Part shown: one piece after another, positions 14,258 through 28,331 of the stretch | Layout: each line of letters opens with the position of its first letter | Position numbering within the stretch: position 1 is the first letter of the stretch | Program-made: the position numbers and the translations under genes | From: Prosapia bicincta | Lineage: Eukaryota > Arthropoda > Insecta > Hemiptera > Cercopidae | Assembly: GCA_036971475.1 (NCBI GenBank) | Contig: JBAIZL010000005.1 | Location: forward strand, 239,905,323 to 239,969,322 | Direction of reading: 5' to 3' | DNA: 64,000 nucleotides | The notes under the pieces: model-generated | The model's database searches: none | What the model saw: the letters and a program-made list of their open reading frames with translations, nothing else | What the model was told of the DNA's origin: nothing

Positions 14258-17190
14258 CGACTGAGTGATAATAATAAGTTCAAACTCTGGCCCTAGTTTA
14301 CTAAACATAGTTGTTGATCAATGATGATAACGTTATCCGAAACTAGCATGTTCTGTTTATTGAGGTTACTTCGAGGGCGACAAAGTTACAATAAGTTCAA
14401 ACTCTGACTCTAGTTTACTAAACAGAGTTGTTGATCAATGATGATAACGTTATCCGAAACTAGCATGTTCTGTTAATTGAGGTTACTTAGAGGGCGACAA
14501 AGTTACATTAAGTTCAAACTCTGACTCTAGTTTACTAAACAGAGTTGTTGATCAATGATGATAACGTTATCCGAAACTAGCATGTTCGGTTAAGTGAGCT
14601 GTCTTAGAGAGTGACAACGTTAGAATAAGTTCTAACTCTGACTCTAGTTTACTAAACATAATTTTTGATCAATGATGATAACGTTATCTGAAACTAGCAT
14701 GTTCTGTTTATTGAGCTTACTTAGAGGGCGACAAAGTTACAATAAGTTCAAACTCTGACTCTAACTTACTAAACATAGTTGTTGATCAATGATGATATCG
14801 TTATCCGAAACTAGCATGTTCTGTTTATTGAGCTTACTTAGAGAGTGAAAAAAGTTAAATTAGGTTCAAACCCTGACTCTAGCTTACTAAACCTAGTAGT
14901 TGCTCAATGATGATAACGTTATCCGAAACTAGCATGTTCTGTTTATTGAGCTTACTTAGAGGGCGACAAAGTTACAATAAGTTCAAACTCTGACTCTAGT
15001 TTACTAAATATAGTTGTTGATCAATGATGATAACGTTATCCGAAAGTAGTATGTTCTGTTTTTTGAGCTTACTTAGAGGGGGACAAAGTTAGAATAAGTT
15101 CAAACTCTGACTCTAGTTTACTAAACACAGTTGTTGATCAATGATGATAACGTTATCCGAAACTAGCATGTTCTGTTTATTGAGCTTACTTAGAGGGCGA
15201 CAAAGTTATAATAAGTTGAAACTCTGACCCTAGTTTACTAAACAGAGTTGTTGATCAATGATGATAACGTTATCCGAAGCTAGCATGTTCGGTTAAGTGA
15301 GCTGTCTTAGAGAGTTACAATGTTAGAATAAGTTCAAACTCTGACTCTAGTTTACTAAACATAGTTGTTGATCAATGATGATAACGTTATCCGAAACTAG
15401 CATGTTCTGTTTATTGGGCATACCTAGAGAGTGACAAAGTTACAATAAATACAAACTTTAAATATAGTTTAATAAACATAATTTTTGATCAATGATGATA
15501 ACGTTATCCGAAACTAGCATGTTCTGTTTATTGAGCTTACTTAGAGGGCGACAAAGTTATAATAAGTTGAAACTCTGACCCTAGTTTACTAAACACAGTT
15601 GTTGATCAATGATGATAACGTTATCCGAAACTAGCATGTTCTGTTTATTGAGCTTACTTAGAGGGCGACTGAGTGATAATAATAAGTTCAAACTCTGGCC
15701 CTAGTTTACTAAACATAGTTGTTGATCAATGATGATAACGTTATCCGAAACTAGCATTTTCTGTTTATTGAGCTTACTTAGAGGGCGACAAAGTTATAAT
15801 AAGTTGAAACTCTGACCCTAGTTTACTAATCATAGTTTTTGATCAATGATGTTAACGTTATCCGAAACTAGCATGTTCTGTTTATTGAGGTTACTTCGAG
15901 GGCGACAAAGTTACAATAAGTTCAAACTCTGACTCTAGTTTACTAAACAGAGTTGTTGATCAATGATGATAACGTTATCCGAAACTAGCATGTTCTGTTA
16001 ATTGAGGTTACTTAGAGGGCGACAAAGTTACATTAAGTTCAAACTCTGACTCTAGTTTACTAAACAGAGTTGTTGATCAATGATGATAACGTTATCCGAA
16101 ACTAGCATGTTCGGTTAAGTGAGCTGTCTTAGAGAGTGACAACGTTAGAATAAGTTCAAACTCTGACTCTAGTTTACTAAACATAATTTTTGATCAATGA
16201 TGATAACGTTATCTGAAACTAGCATGTTCTGTTTATTGAGCTTACTTAGAGGGCGACAAAGTTACAATAAGTTCAAACTCTGACTCTAACTTACTAAACA
16301 TAGTTGTTGATCAATGATGATATCGTTATCCGAAACTAGCATGTTCTGTTTATTCAGCTTACTTAGAGAGTGAAAAAAGTTAAATTAGGTTCAAACTCTG
16401 ACTCTAGCTTACTAAACCTAGTAGTTGCTCAATGATGATAACGTTATCCGAAACTAGCATGTTCTGTTTATTGAGCTTACTTAGAGGGCGACAAAGTTAC
16501 AATAAGTTCAAACTCTGACTCTAGTTTACTAAATATAGTTGTTGATCAATGATGATAACGTTATCCGAAAGTAGTATGTTCTGTTTATTGAGCTTACTTA
16601 GAGGGGGACAAAGTTAGAATAAGTTCAAACTCTGACTCTAGTTTACTAAACACAGTTGTTGATCAATGATGATAACGTTATCCGAAACTAGCATGTTCTG
16701 TTTATTGAGCTTACTTAGAGAGCGACAAAGTTATAATAAGTTGAAACTCTGACCCTAGTTTACTAAACAGAGTTGTTGATCAATGATGATAACGTTATCC
16801 GAAGCTAGCATGTTCGGTTAAGTGAGCTGTCTTAGAGAGTTACAATGGTAGAATAAGTTCAAACTCTGACTCTAGTTTACTAAACATAGTTGTTGATCAA
16901 TGATGATAACGTTATCCGAAACTAGCATGTTCTGTTTATTGGGCATACCTAGAGAGTGACAAAGTTACAATAAATACAAACTTTAAATATAGTTTAATAA
17001 ACATAATTTTTGATCAATGATGATAACGTTATCCGAAACTAGCATGTTCTGTTTATTGAGCTTACTTAGAGGGCGACAAAGTTATAATAAGTTGAAACTC
17101 TGACCCTAGTTTACTAAACACAGTTGTTGATCAATGATGATAACGTTATCCGAAACTAGCATGTTCTGTTTATTGAGCTTACTTAGAGGG
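14258..17190. repeat. SatA 12/13-monomer higher-order pair
   Basis: The marker CGACTGAGTGATAATAATAA followed by CTGGCCC is at 14,258, 15,666 and 17,191. The first interval is 1,408 bp (12 monomers) and the second 1,525 bp (13 monomers). Both intervals run through the same variant order (GGTTACTTCGAGG, then CTGTTAATTG, GAAAAAAGTTAAATTAGG, ATTGGGCATACC). The second interval has one extra monomer near 15.76-15.88 kb carrying AATCATAG. This is a higher-order repeat with a one-monomer length difference. Confidence 0.75.
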
Positions 17191-20100
17191 CGACTGAGTG
17201 ATAATAATAAGTTCAAACTCTGGCCCTAGTTTACTAAACATAGTTGTTGATCAATGATGATAACGTTATCCGAAACTAGCATTTTCTGTTAATTGAGGTT
17301 ACTTAGAGGGCGACAAACTTACAATAAGTTCAAACTCTGACTCTAACTTACTAAACATAGTTGTTGATCAATGATGATAACGTTATCCGAAACTAGCATG
17401 TTCTGTTTATTGAGCTTACTTAGAGGGCGACAAAGTTACAATAAGTTCAAACTCTGACTCTAGTTTACTAAACATAGTTGTTGATCAATGATGATAACGT
17501 TATCCGAAAGTAGTATGTTCTGTTTATTGAGCTTACTTAGAGGGGGACAAAGTTAGAATAAGTTCAAACTCTGACTCTAGTTTACTAAACACAGTTGTTG
17601 ATCAATTATGATAACGTTATCCGAAACTAGCATGTTCTGTTTATTGAGCTTACCTAGAGGGGAACAAAAATATAATAAGTTCAAACTTTGACTCTAGTTT
17701 ACTAAACAGAGTTGTTGATCAATGATGATAACGTTATCCGAAACTAGCATGTTCTGTTTATTGAGCTTACTTAGAGGGCGACAAAGTTACAATAAGTTCA
17801 AACTCTGACTCTAACTTGCTAAACATAGTTGTTGATCAATGATGATAACGTTATCCGAAACTAGCATGTTCTGTTTATTGATCTTACTTAGAGAGTGACA
17901 AAGTTAAATTAGGTTCAAACTCTGACTCTAGCTTACTAAACCTAGTTGTTGATCAATGATGTTAACGTTATCGGAAACTAGCATGTTCTGTTTATTGAGC
18001 TTACTTAGAGAGCGACAAAGTTACAATAAGTTCAAACTCTGACTCTAGTTTACTAAACAGAGTTGTTGATCAATGATCATAACGTTATCCGAAACTAGCA
18101 TGTTCGGTTAAGTGAGCTGTCTTAGTGAGTGACAACGTTAGAATAGGTTCAAACTCTGACTCTAGTTTACTAAACATAGTTTTTGATCAATGATGATAAC
18201 GTTATCCGAAACTAGCATGTTCTGTTTATTGAGCTTACTTAGAGGGCGACAAAGTTACAATAAGTTCAAACTCTGACTCTAACTTACTAAACATAGTTGT
18301 TGATCAATGATGATATCGTTATCCGAAACTAGCATGTTCTGTTTATTGAGCTTACTTAGAGAGTGACAAAATTAAATTAGGTTCAAACTCTGACTCTAGC
18401 TTACTAAACCTAGTTGTTGCTCAATGATGATAACGTTATCCGAAACTAGCATGTTCTGTTTATTGAGCTTACTTAGAGGGCGACAAAGTTACAATAAGTT
18501 CAAACTCTGACTCTAGTTTACTAAATATAGTTGTTGATCAATGATGATAACGTTATCCGAAAGTAGTATATTCTGTTTATTGAGCTTACTTAGAGGGGGA
18601 CAAAGTTAGAATAAGTTCAAACTCTGACTCTAGTTTACTAAACACAGTTGTTGATCAATGATGATAACGTTATCCGAAACTAGCATGTTCTGTTTATTGA
18701 GCTTACTTAGAGGGCGACAAAGTTATAATAAGTTGAAACTCTGACCCTAGTTTACTAAACAGAGTTGTTGATCAATGATGATAACGTTATCCGAAGCTAG
18801 CATGTTCGGTTAAGTGAGCTGTCTTAGAGAGTTACAATGTTAGAATAAGTTCAAACTCTGACTCTAGTTTACTAAACATAGTTGTTGATCAATGATGATA
18901 ACGTTATCCGAAACTAGCATGTTCTGTTTATTGGGCTTACCTAGAGAGTGACAAAGTTACAATAAATACAAACTTTAAATATAGTTTAATAAACATAATT
19001 TTTGTTCAATGATGATAACGTTATCCGAAACTAGCATGTTCTGTTTATTGAGCTTACTTAGAGGGCGACAAAGTTATAATAAGTTGAAACTCTGACCCTA
19101 GTTTACTAAACACAGTTGTTGATCAATGATGATAACGTTATCCGAAACAAGCATGTTCTGTTTATTGAGCTTACTTAGAGGGCGACTGCGTGATAATAAT
19201 AAGTTCAAACTCTGACCCTAGTTTACTAAACATAGTTGTTGATCAATGATGATAACGTTATCCGAAACTAGCATGTTCTGTTAATTGAGGTTACTTAGAG
19301 GGCGACAAACTTACAATAAGTTCAAACTCTGACTCTAGTTTACTAAACAGAGATGTTGATCAATGATGATAACGTTATCCGAAACTAGCATGTTCGGTTA
19401 AGTGAGCTGTCTTAGAGAGTGACAACGTTAGAATAAGTTCAAACTCTGACTCTAGTTTACTAAGCATAATTTTTGATCAATGATGATAACGTTATCCGAA
19501 ACTAGCATGTTCTGTTTATTGAGCTTACTTAGAGGGCGACAAAGTTACAATAAGTTCAAACTCTGACTCTAACTTACTAAACATAGTTGTTGATCAATGA
19601 TGATAACGTTATCCGAAACTAGCATGTTCTGTTTATTGAGCTTACTTAGAGGGGAACAAAAATATAATAAGTTCAAACTTTGACTCTAGTTTACTAAACA
19701 GAGTTGTTGATCAATGATGATAACGTTATCCGAAACTAGCATGTTCGGTTAAGTGAGCTGTCTTAGAGAGTGACAAAGTTGGAATAAGTTCAAACTCTGA
19801 CTCTAGTTTACTAAACATAGTTGTTGATCAATGATGATAACGTTATCCGAAAGTAGTATGTTCTGTTTATTGAGCTTACTTAGAGGGGGACAAAGTTAGA
19901 ATAAGTTCAAACTCTGACTCTAGTTTACTAAACACAGTTGTTGATCAATGATGATAACGTTATCCGAAACTAGCATGTTCTGTTTATTGAGCTTACCTAG
20001 AGAGTGACAAAGTTACAATAAATTCAAATATTAAATCTAGTTTAATAAACATAATTTTTGGTAAATGATGATAACCCTATCCGAAACTAGCATGTTCTGT

Positions 20101-20964
20101 TTATTGAGGTTATTTAGAGGGCGACAAAGTTACATTAAGTTCAAACTCTGACTCTAGTTTACTAAACATAGTTGTTGATCAATGATGATAACGTTATCCG
20201 AAACTAGCATGTTCTGTTTATTGAGCTTACTTAGAGGGGAACAAAAATATAATAAGTTCAAACTTTGACTCTAGTTTACTAAACAGAGTTGTTGATCAAT
20301 GATGATAACGTTATCCGAAACTAGCATGTTCGGTTAAGTGAGCTGTCTTAGAGAGTGACAAAGTTGGAATAAGTTCAAACTCTGATTCTAGTTTACTAAA
20401 CATAGTTTTTGATCAATGATGATAACGTTATCCGAAACTAGCATGTTCTGTTTATTGAGCTTACTTAGAGGGCGACAAAGTTACAATAAGTTCAAACTCT
20501 GACTCTAACTTGCTAAACATAGTTGTTGATCAATGATGATAACGTTATCCGAAACTAGCATGTTCTGTTTATTGATCTTACTTAGAGAGTGACAAAGTTA
20601 AATTAGGTTCAAACTCTGACTCTAGCTTACTAAACCTAGTTGTTGATCAATGATGATAACGTTATCGGAAACTAGCATGTTCTGTTTATTGAGCTTACTT
20701 AGAGAGCGACAAAGTTACAATAAGTTCAAACTCTGACTCTAGTTTACTAAACATAGTTTTTGATCAATGATGATAACGTTATCCGAAAGTAGTATGTTCT
20801 GTTTATTGAGCTTACTTAGAGGGCGACAAAGTTACAATAAGTTCAAACTCTGACTCTAGTTTACTAAACACTGTTTTTGATCAATGATGTTAACGTTATC
20901 CGAAACTAGCATGTTCTGTTTATTGAGCTTACTTAGAGGGCGACAAAGTTATAATAAGTTCAAA

Positions 20965-22134
20965 CTCTGACTCTAGTTTACTAAACACTGTTTTTTATCA
21001 ATGATGTTAACGTTATCCGAAACTAGTATGTTCTGTTTATTGACCTTACTTAGAGGGCGACAAAGTTACAGTAAGTTTAAACTCTGACTCTAGTTTACTA
21101 AACACTGTTTTTGATCAATGATGTTAACGTTATCCGAAACTAGCAAGATCTGTTTATTGAGCTTACTTAGAGGGCGACAAAGTTACAATAAGTTCAAACT
21201 CTGACTCTAGTTTACTAAACAGAGTTGTTGATCAATGATGATAACGTTATCCGAAGCTAGCATGTTCGGTTAAGTGAGCTGTCTTAGAGAGTGACAACGT
21301 TAGAATAAGTTCAAACTCTGACTCTAGTTTAGTAAACATAGTTGTTGATCAATGATGATATCGTTATCCGAAACTAGCATGTTCTGTTTGTTGGGCATAC
21401 CTAGAGAGTGACAAAGTTACAATAAATACAAACTTTAAATATAGTTTAATAAACATAATTTTTGATCAATGATGATAACGTTATCCGAAACTAGCATGTT
21501 CTGTTTATTGAGCTTACTTAGAGGGCGACAAAGTTATAATAAGTTGAAACTCTGACTCTAGTTTACTAAACACTGTTTTTTATCAATGATGTTAACGTTA
21601 TCCGAAACTAGTATGTTCTGTTTATTGACCTTACTTAGAGGGCGACAAAGTTACAGTAAGTTTAAACTCTGACTCTAGTTTACTAAACACTGTTTTTGAT
21701 CAATGATGTTAACGTTATCCGAAACTAGCAAGATCTGTTTATTGAGCTTACTTAGAGGGCGACAAAGTTACAATAAGTTCAAACTCTGACTCTAGTTTAC
21801 TAAACAGAGTTGTTGATCAATGATGATAACGTTATCCGAAGCTAGCATGTTCGGTTAAGTGAGCTGTCTTAGAGAGTGACAACGTTAGAATAAGTTCAAA
21901 CTCTGACTCTAGTTTAGTAAACATAGTTGTTGATCAATGATGATATCGTTATCCGAAACTAGCATGTTCTGTTTGTTGGGCATACCTAGAGAGTGACAAA
22001 GTTACAATAAATACAAACTTTAAATATAGTTTAATAAACATAATTTTTGATCAATGATGATAACGTTATCCGAAACTAGCATGTTCTGTTTATTGAGCTT
22101 ACTTAGAGGGCGACAAAGTTATAATAAGTTGAAA
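20965..22134. repeat. SatA 585-bp (5-monomer) tandem duplication
   Basis: Two copies of 585 bp (5 x 117), about 20,965-21,549 and 21,550-22,134, look identical by eye. Marker positions: ACAGTAAGTTTAAACTC near 21,069 and 21,654, the AGCAAGATCTG variant in each, and GTTTGTTGGGCATACC in each. The joint lies in a hybrid monomer near 21,540-21,560, where a left half of the AAGTTGAAACTC type, normally followed by TGACCCTAG, is followed by TGACTCTAG. Confidence 0.85.
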
Positions 22135-25100
22135 CTCTGACCCTAGTTTACTAAAAATAGTTGTTGATCAATGATGATAACGTTATCCGAAACTAGCATG
22201 TTCTGTTAATTGAGGTTACTTAGAGGGCGACAAAGTTACAATAAGTTCAAACTCTGACTCTAGTTTACTAAACATAGTTGTTGATCAATGATGATAACGT
22301 TATCCGAAAGTAGTATGTTCTGTTTATTGAGCTTACTTAGAGGGGGACAAAGTTAGAATAAGTTCAAACTCTGACTCTAGTTTACTAAACACAGTTGTTG
22401 ATCAATGATGATAACGTTATCCGAAACTAGCATGTTCTGTTTATTGAGCTTACCTAGAGAGTGACAAAGTTACAATAAATTCAAATATTAACTCTAGTTT
22501 AATAAACATAATTTTTGGTAAATGATGTTAACCTTATCCGAAACTAGCATGTTCTGTTTATTGAGGTTATTTAGAGGGCGACAAAGTTACATTAAGTTCA
22601 AACTCTGACTCTAGTTTACTAAACATAGTTGTTGATCAATGATGATAACGTTATCCGAAACTAGCATGTTCTGTTTATTGAGCTTACTTAGAGGGGAACA
22701 AAAATATAATAAGTTCAAACTTTGACTCTAGTTTATTAAACAGAGTTGTTGATCAATGATGATAACGTTATCCGAATCTAGCATGTTCGGTTAAGTAAGC
22801 GTTCTTAGAGAGTGACAAAGTTGGAATAAGTTCAAACTCTGACTCTAGTTTACTAAACATAGTTGTTGATCAATGATGATAACGTTATCCGAAACTAGCA
22901 TGTTCTGTTTTTTGAGCTTACTTAGAGAGTGACAAAGTTAAATTAGGTTCAAACTCTGACTCTAGCTTACTAAACCTAGTTGTTGATCAATGATGATAAC
23001 GTTATCGGAAACTAGCATGTTCTGTTTATTGAGCTTACTTAGAGAGCGACAAAGTTACAATAAGTTCAAACTCTGACTCTAGTTTACTAAACACTGTTTT
23101 TGATCAATGATGTTAACGTTATCCGAAACTAGCATGATCTGTTTATTGAGCTTACTTAGAGGGCGACAAAGTTACAATAAGTTCAAACTCTGACTCTAGT
23201 TTACTAAACAGAGTTGTTGATCAATGATGATAACGTTATCCGAAGCTAGCATGTTCGGTTAAGTGAGCTGTCTTAGAGAGTGACAACGTTAGAATAAGTT
23301 CAAACTCTGACTCTAGTTTAGTAAACATAGTTGTTGATCAATGATGATATCGTTATCCGAAACTAGCATGTTCTGTTTATTGGGCTTACCTAGAGAGTGA
23401 CAAAGTTACAATAAATACAAACTTTAAATATAGTTTAATAAACATAATTTTTGATCAATGATGATAACGTTATCCGAAACTAGCATGTTCTGTTTATTGA
23501 GCTTACTTAGAGGGCGACAAAGTTATAATAAGTTGAAACTCTGACCCTAGTTTACTAAACACAGTTGTTGATCAATGATGATAACGTTATCCGAAACTAG
23601 CATGTTCTGTTTATTGAGCTTACTTAGAGGGCGACTGAGTGATAATAATAAGTTCAAACTCTGACCCTAGTTTACTAAACATAGTTGTTGATCAATGATG
23701 ATAACGTTATCCGAAACTAGCATGTTCTGTTAATTGAGGTTACTTAGAGGGCGACAAACTTACAATAAGTTCAAACTCTGACTCTAGTTTACTAAACAGA
23801 GTTGTTGATCAATGATGATAACGTTATCCGAAACTAGCATGTTCGGTTAAGTGAGCTGTCTTAGAGAGTGACAACGTTAGAATAAGTTCAAACTCTGACT
23901 CTAGTTTACTAAGCATAATTTTTGATCAATGATGATAACGTTATCCGAAACTAGCATGTTCTGTTTATTGAGCTTACTTAGAGGGCGACAAAGTTACAAT
24001 AAGTTCAAACTCTGACTCTAACTTACTAAACATAGTTGTTGATCAATGATGATAACGTTATCCGAAACTAGCATGTTCTGTATATTGAGCTTACTTAGAG
24101 GGCGACAAAGTTACAATAAGTTCAAACTCTGACTCTAGTTTACTAAACATAGTTGTTGATCAATGATGATAACGTTATCCGAAAGTAGTATGTTCTGTTT
24201 ATTGAGCTTACTTAGAGGGGGACAAAGTTAGAATAAGTTCAAACTCTGACTCTAGTTTACTAAACACAGTTGTTGATCAATGATGATAACGTTATCCGAA
24301 ACTAGCATGTTCTGTTTATTGAGCTTACCTAGAGAGTGACAAAGTTACAATAAATTCAAATATTAAATCTAGTTTAATAAACATAATTTTTGGTAAATGA
24401 TGATAACCTTATCCGAAACTAGCATGTTCTGTTTATTGAGGTTATTTAGAGGGCGACAAAGTTACATTAAGTTCAAACTCTGACTCTAGTTTACTAAACA
24501 TAGTTGTTGATCAATGATGATAACGTTATCCGAAACTAGCATGTTCTGTTTATTGAGCTTACTTAGAGGGGAACAAAAATATAATAAGTTCAAACTTTGA
24601 CTCTAGTTTACTAAACAGAGTTGTTGATCAATGATGATAACGTTATCCGAAACTAGCATGTTCGGTTAAGTGAGCTGTCTTAGAGAGTGACAAAGTTGGA
24701 ATAAGTTCAAACTCTGACTCTAGTTTACTAAACAAAGTTTTTGATCAATGATGATAACGTTATCCGAAACTAGCATGTTCTGTTTATTGAGCTTACTTAG
24801 AGGGCGACAAAGTTACAATAAGTTCAAACTCTGACTCTAACTTGCTAAACATAGTTGTTGATCAATGATGATAACGTTATCCGAAACTAGCATGTTCTGT
24901 TTATTGATCTTACTTAGAGAGTGACAAAGTTAAATTAGGTTCAAACAATGACTCTAGCTTACTAAACCTAGTTGTTGATCAATGATGATAACGTTATCGG
25001 AAACTAGCATGTTCTGTTTATTGAGCTTACTTAGAGAGCGACAAAGTTACAATAAGTTCAAACTCTGACTCTAGTTTACTAAACATAGTTGTTGATCAAT

Positions 25101-25299
25101 GATGATAACGTTATCCGAAAGTAGTATGCTCTGTTTATTGAGCTTACTTAGAGGGCGAAAAAGTTACAATAAGTTCAAACTCTGACTCTAGTTTACTAAA
25201 CACTGTTTTTGATCAATGATGTTAACGTTATCCGAAACTAGCATGTTCTGTTTATTGAGCTTACTTAGAGGGCGACAAAGTTATAATAAGTTCAAACTC

Positions 25300-27172
25300 T
25301 GACTCTAGTTTACTAAACACTGTTTTTTATCAATGATGTTAACGTTATCCGAAACTAGTATGTTCTGTTTATTGACCTTACTTAGAGGGCGACAAAGTTA
25401 CAATAAGTTCAAACTCTGACTCTAGTTTACTAAACACTGTTTTTGATCAATGATGTTAACGTTATCCGAAACTAGCATGATCTGTTTATTGAGCTTACTT
25501 AGAGGGCGACAAAGTTACAGTAAGTTCAAACTCTGACTCTAGTTTACTAAACACTGTTTTTGATCAATGATGTTAACGTTATCCGAAACTAGCAAGATCT
25601 GTTTATTGAGCTTACTTAGAGGGCGACAAAGTTACAATAAGTTCAAACTCTGACTCTAGTTTACTAAACAGAGTTGTTGATCAATGATGATAACGTTATC
25701 CGAAGCTAGCATGTTCGGTTAAGTGAGCTGTCTTAGAGAGTGACAACGTTAGAATAAGTTCAAACTCTGACTCTAGTTTAGTAAACATAGTTGTTGATCA
25801 ATGATGATATCGTTATCCGAAACTAGCATGTTCTGTTTGTTCGGCATACCTAGAGAGTGACAAAGTTACAATAAATACAAACTTTAAATATAGTTTAATA
25901 AACATAATTTTTGATCAATGATGATAACGTTATCCGAAACTAGCATGTTCTGTTTATTGAGCTTACTTAGCGGGCGACAAAGTTATAATAAGTTGAAACT
26001 CTGACCCTAGTTTACTAAAAATAGTTGTTGATCAATGATGATAACGTTATCCGAAACTAGCATGTTCTGTTAATTGAGGTTACTTAGAGGGCGACAAAGT
26101 TACAATAAGTTTAAACTCTGACTCTAGTTTACTAAACATAGTTGTTGATCAATGATGATAACGTTATCCGAAAGTAGTATGTTCTGTTTATTGAGCTTAC
26201 TTAGAGGGGGACAAAGTTAGAATAAGTTCAAACTCTGACTCTAGTTTACTAAACACTGTTTTTTATCAATGATGTTAACGTTATCCGAAACTAGTATGTT
26301 CTGTTTATTGACCTTACTTAGAGGGCGACAAAGTTAAAATAAGTTCAAACTCTGACTCTAGTTTACTAAACACTGTTTTTGATCAATGATGTTAACGTTA
26401 TCCGAAACTAGCATGATCTGTTTATTGAGCTTACTTAGAGGGCGGCAAAGTTACAGTAAGTTCAAACTCTGACTCTAGTTTACTAAACACTGTTTTTGAT
26501 CAATGATGTTAACGTTATCCGAAACTAGCAAGATCTGTTTATTGAGCTTACTTAGAGGGCGACAAAGTTACAATAAGTTCAAACTCTGACTCTAGTTTAC
26601 TAAACAGAGTTGTTGATCAATGATGATAACGTTATCCGAAGCTAGCATGTTCGGTTAAGTGAGCTGTCTTAGAGAGTGACAACGTTAGAATAAGTTCAAA
26701 CTCTGACTCTAGTTTAGTAAACATAGTTGTTGATCAATGATGATATCGTTATCCGAAACTAGCATGTTCTGTTTGTTGGGCATACCTAGAGAGTGACAAA
26801 GTTACAATAAATACAAACTTTAAATATAGTTTAATAAACATAATTTTTGATCAATGATGATAACGTTATCCGAAACTAGCATGTTCTGTTTATTGAGCTT
26901 ACTTAGCGGGCGACAAAGTTATAATAAGTTGAAACTCTGACCCTAGTTTACTAAAAATAGTTGTTGATCAATGATGATAACGTTATCCGAAACTAGCATG
27001 TTCTGTTAATTGAGGTTACTTAGAGGGCGACAAAGTTACAATAAGTTCAAACTCTGACTGTAGTTTACTAAACATAGTTGTTGATCAATGATGATAACGT
27101 TATCCGAAAGTAGTATGTTCTGTTTATTGAGCTTACTTAGAGGGGGACAAAGTTAGAATAAGTTCAAACTCT
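25300..27172. repeat. SatA 936-bp (8-monomer) tandem duplication
   Basis: Two copies of an 8-monomer block. AGCAAGATCT is at 25,591 and 26,527, and the unusual TTAGCGGGCGAC is at 25,971 and 26,907; both shifts are exactly 936 bp. The copies differ by a few single bases (for example GGGCGGCAAAG only in the second). The joint is near 26,240, where an AGAATAAG monomer runs into the AAACACTGTTTTTTATC type. After the second copy the same monomer is instead followed by AAACACAGTTG. Confidence 0.82.
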
Positions 27173-28331
27173 GACTCTAGTTTACTAAACACAGTTGTTG
27201 ATCAATGATGATAACGTTATCCGAAACTAGCATGTTCTGTTTATTGAGCTTACCTAGAGAGTGACAAAGTTACAATAAATTCAAATATTAACTCTAGTTT
27301 AATAAACATAATTTTGGGTAATGATGATAACCTTATCCGAAACTAGCATGTTCTGTTTATTGAGGTTATTTAGAGGGCGACAAAGTTACATTAAGTTCAA
27401 ACTCTGACTCTAGTTTACTAAACATAGTTGTTGATCAATGATGATAACGTTATCCGAAACTAGCATGTTCTGTTTATTGAGCTTACTTAGAGGGGAACAA
27501 AAATATAATAAGTTCAAACTTTGACTCTAGTTTACTAAACAGAGTTGTTGATCAATGATGATAACGTTATCCGAATCTAGCATGTTCGGTTAAGTGAGCT
27601 GTCTTAGAGAGTGACAAAGTTGGAATAAGTTCAAACTCTGACTCTAGTTTACTAAACATAGTTTTTGATCAATGATGATAACGTTATACGAAACTAGCAT
27701 GTTCTGTTTATTGAGCTTACTTAGAGGGCGACAAAGTTACAATAAGTTCAAACTCTGACTATAACTTGCTAAACATAGTTGTTGATCAATGATGATAACG
27801 TTATCCGAAACTAGCATGTTCTGTTTATTGAGCTTACTTAGAGAGTGACAAAGTTAAATTAGGTTCAAACTCTGACTCTAGCTTACTAAACCTAGTTGTT
27901 GATCAATGATGATAACGTTATCGGAAACTAGCATGTTCTGTTTATTGAGCTTACTTAGAGAGCGACAAAGTTATAATAAGTTCAAACTCTGACTCTAGTT
28001 TACTAAACACTGTTTTTTATCAATGATGTTAACGTTATCCGAAACTAGTATGTTCTGTTTATTGACCTTACTTAGAGGGCGACAAAGTTACAATAAGTTC
28101 AAACTCTGACTCTAGTTTACTAAACACTGTTTTTGATCAATGATGTTAACGTTATCTGAAACTAGCATGATCTGTTTATTGAGCTTACTTAGAGGGCGAC
28201 AAAGTTACAATAAGTTCAAACTCTGACTCTAGTTTACTAAACACTGTTTTTGATCAATGATGTTAACGCTATCCGAAACTAGCATGATCTGTTTATTGAG
28301 CTTACTTAGAGGGCGACAAAGTTACAATAAG

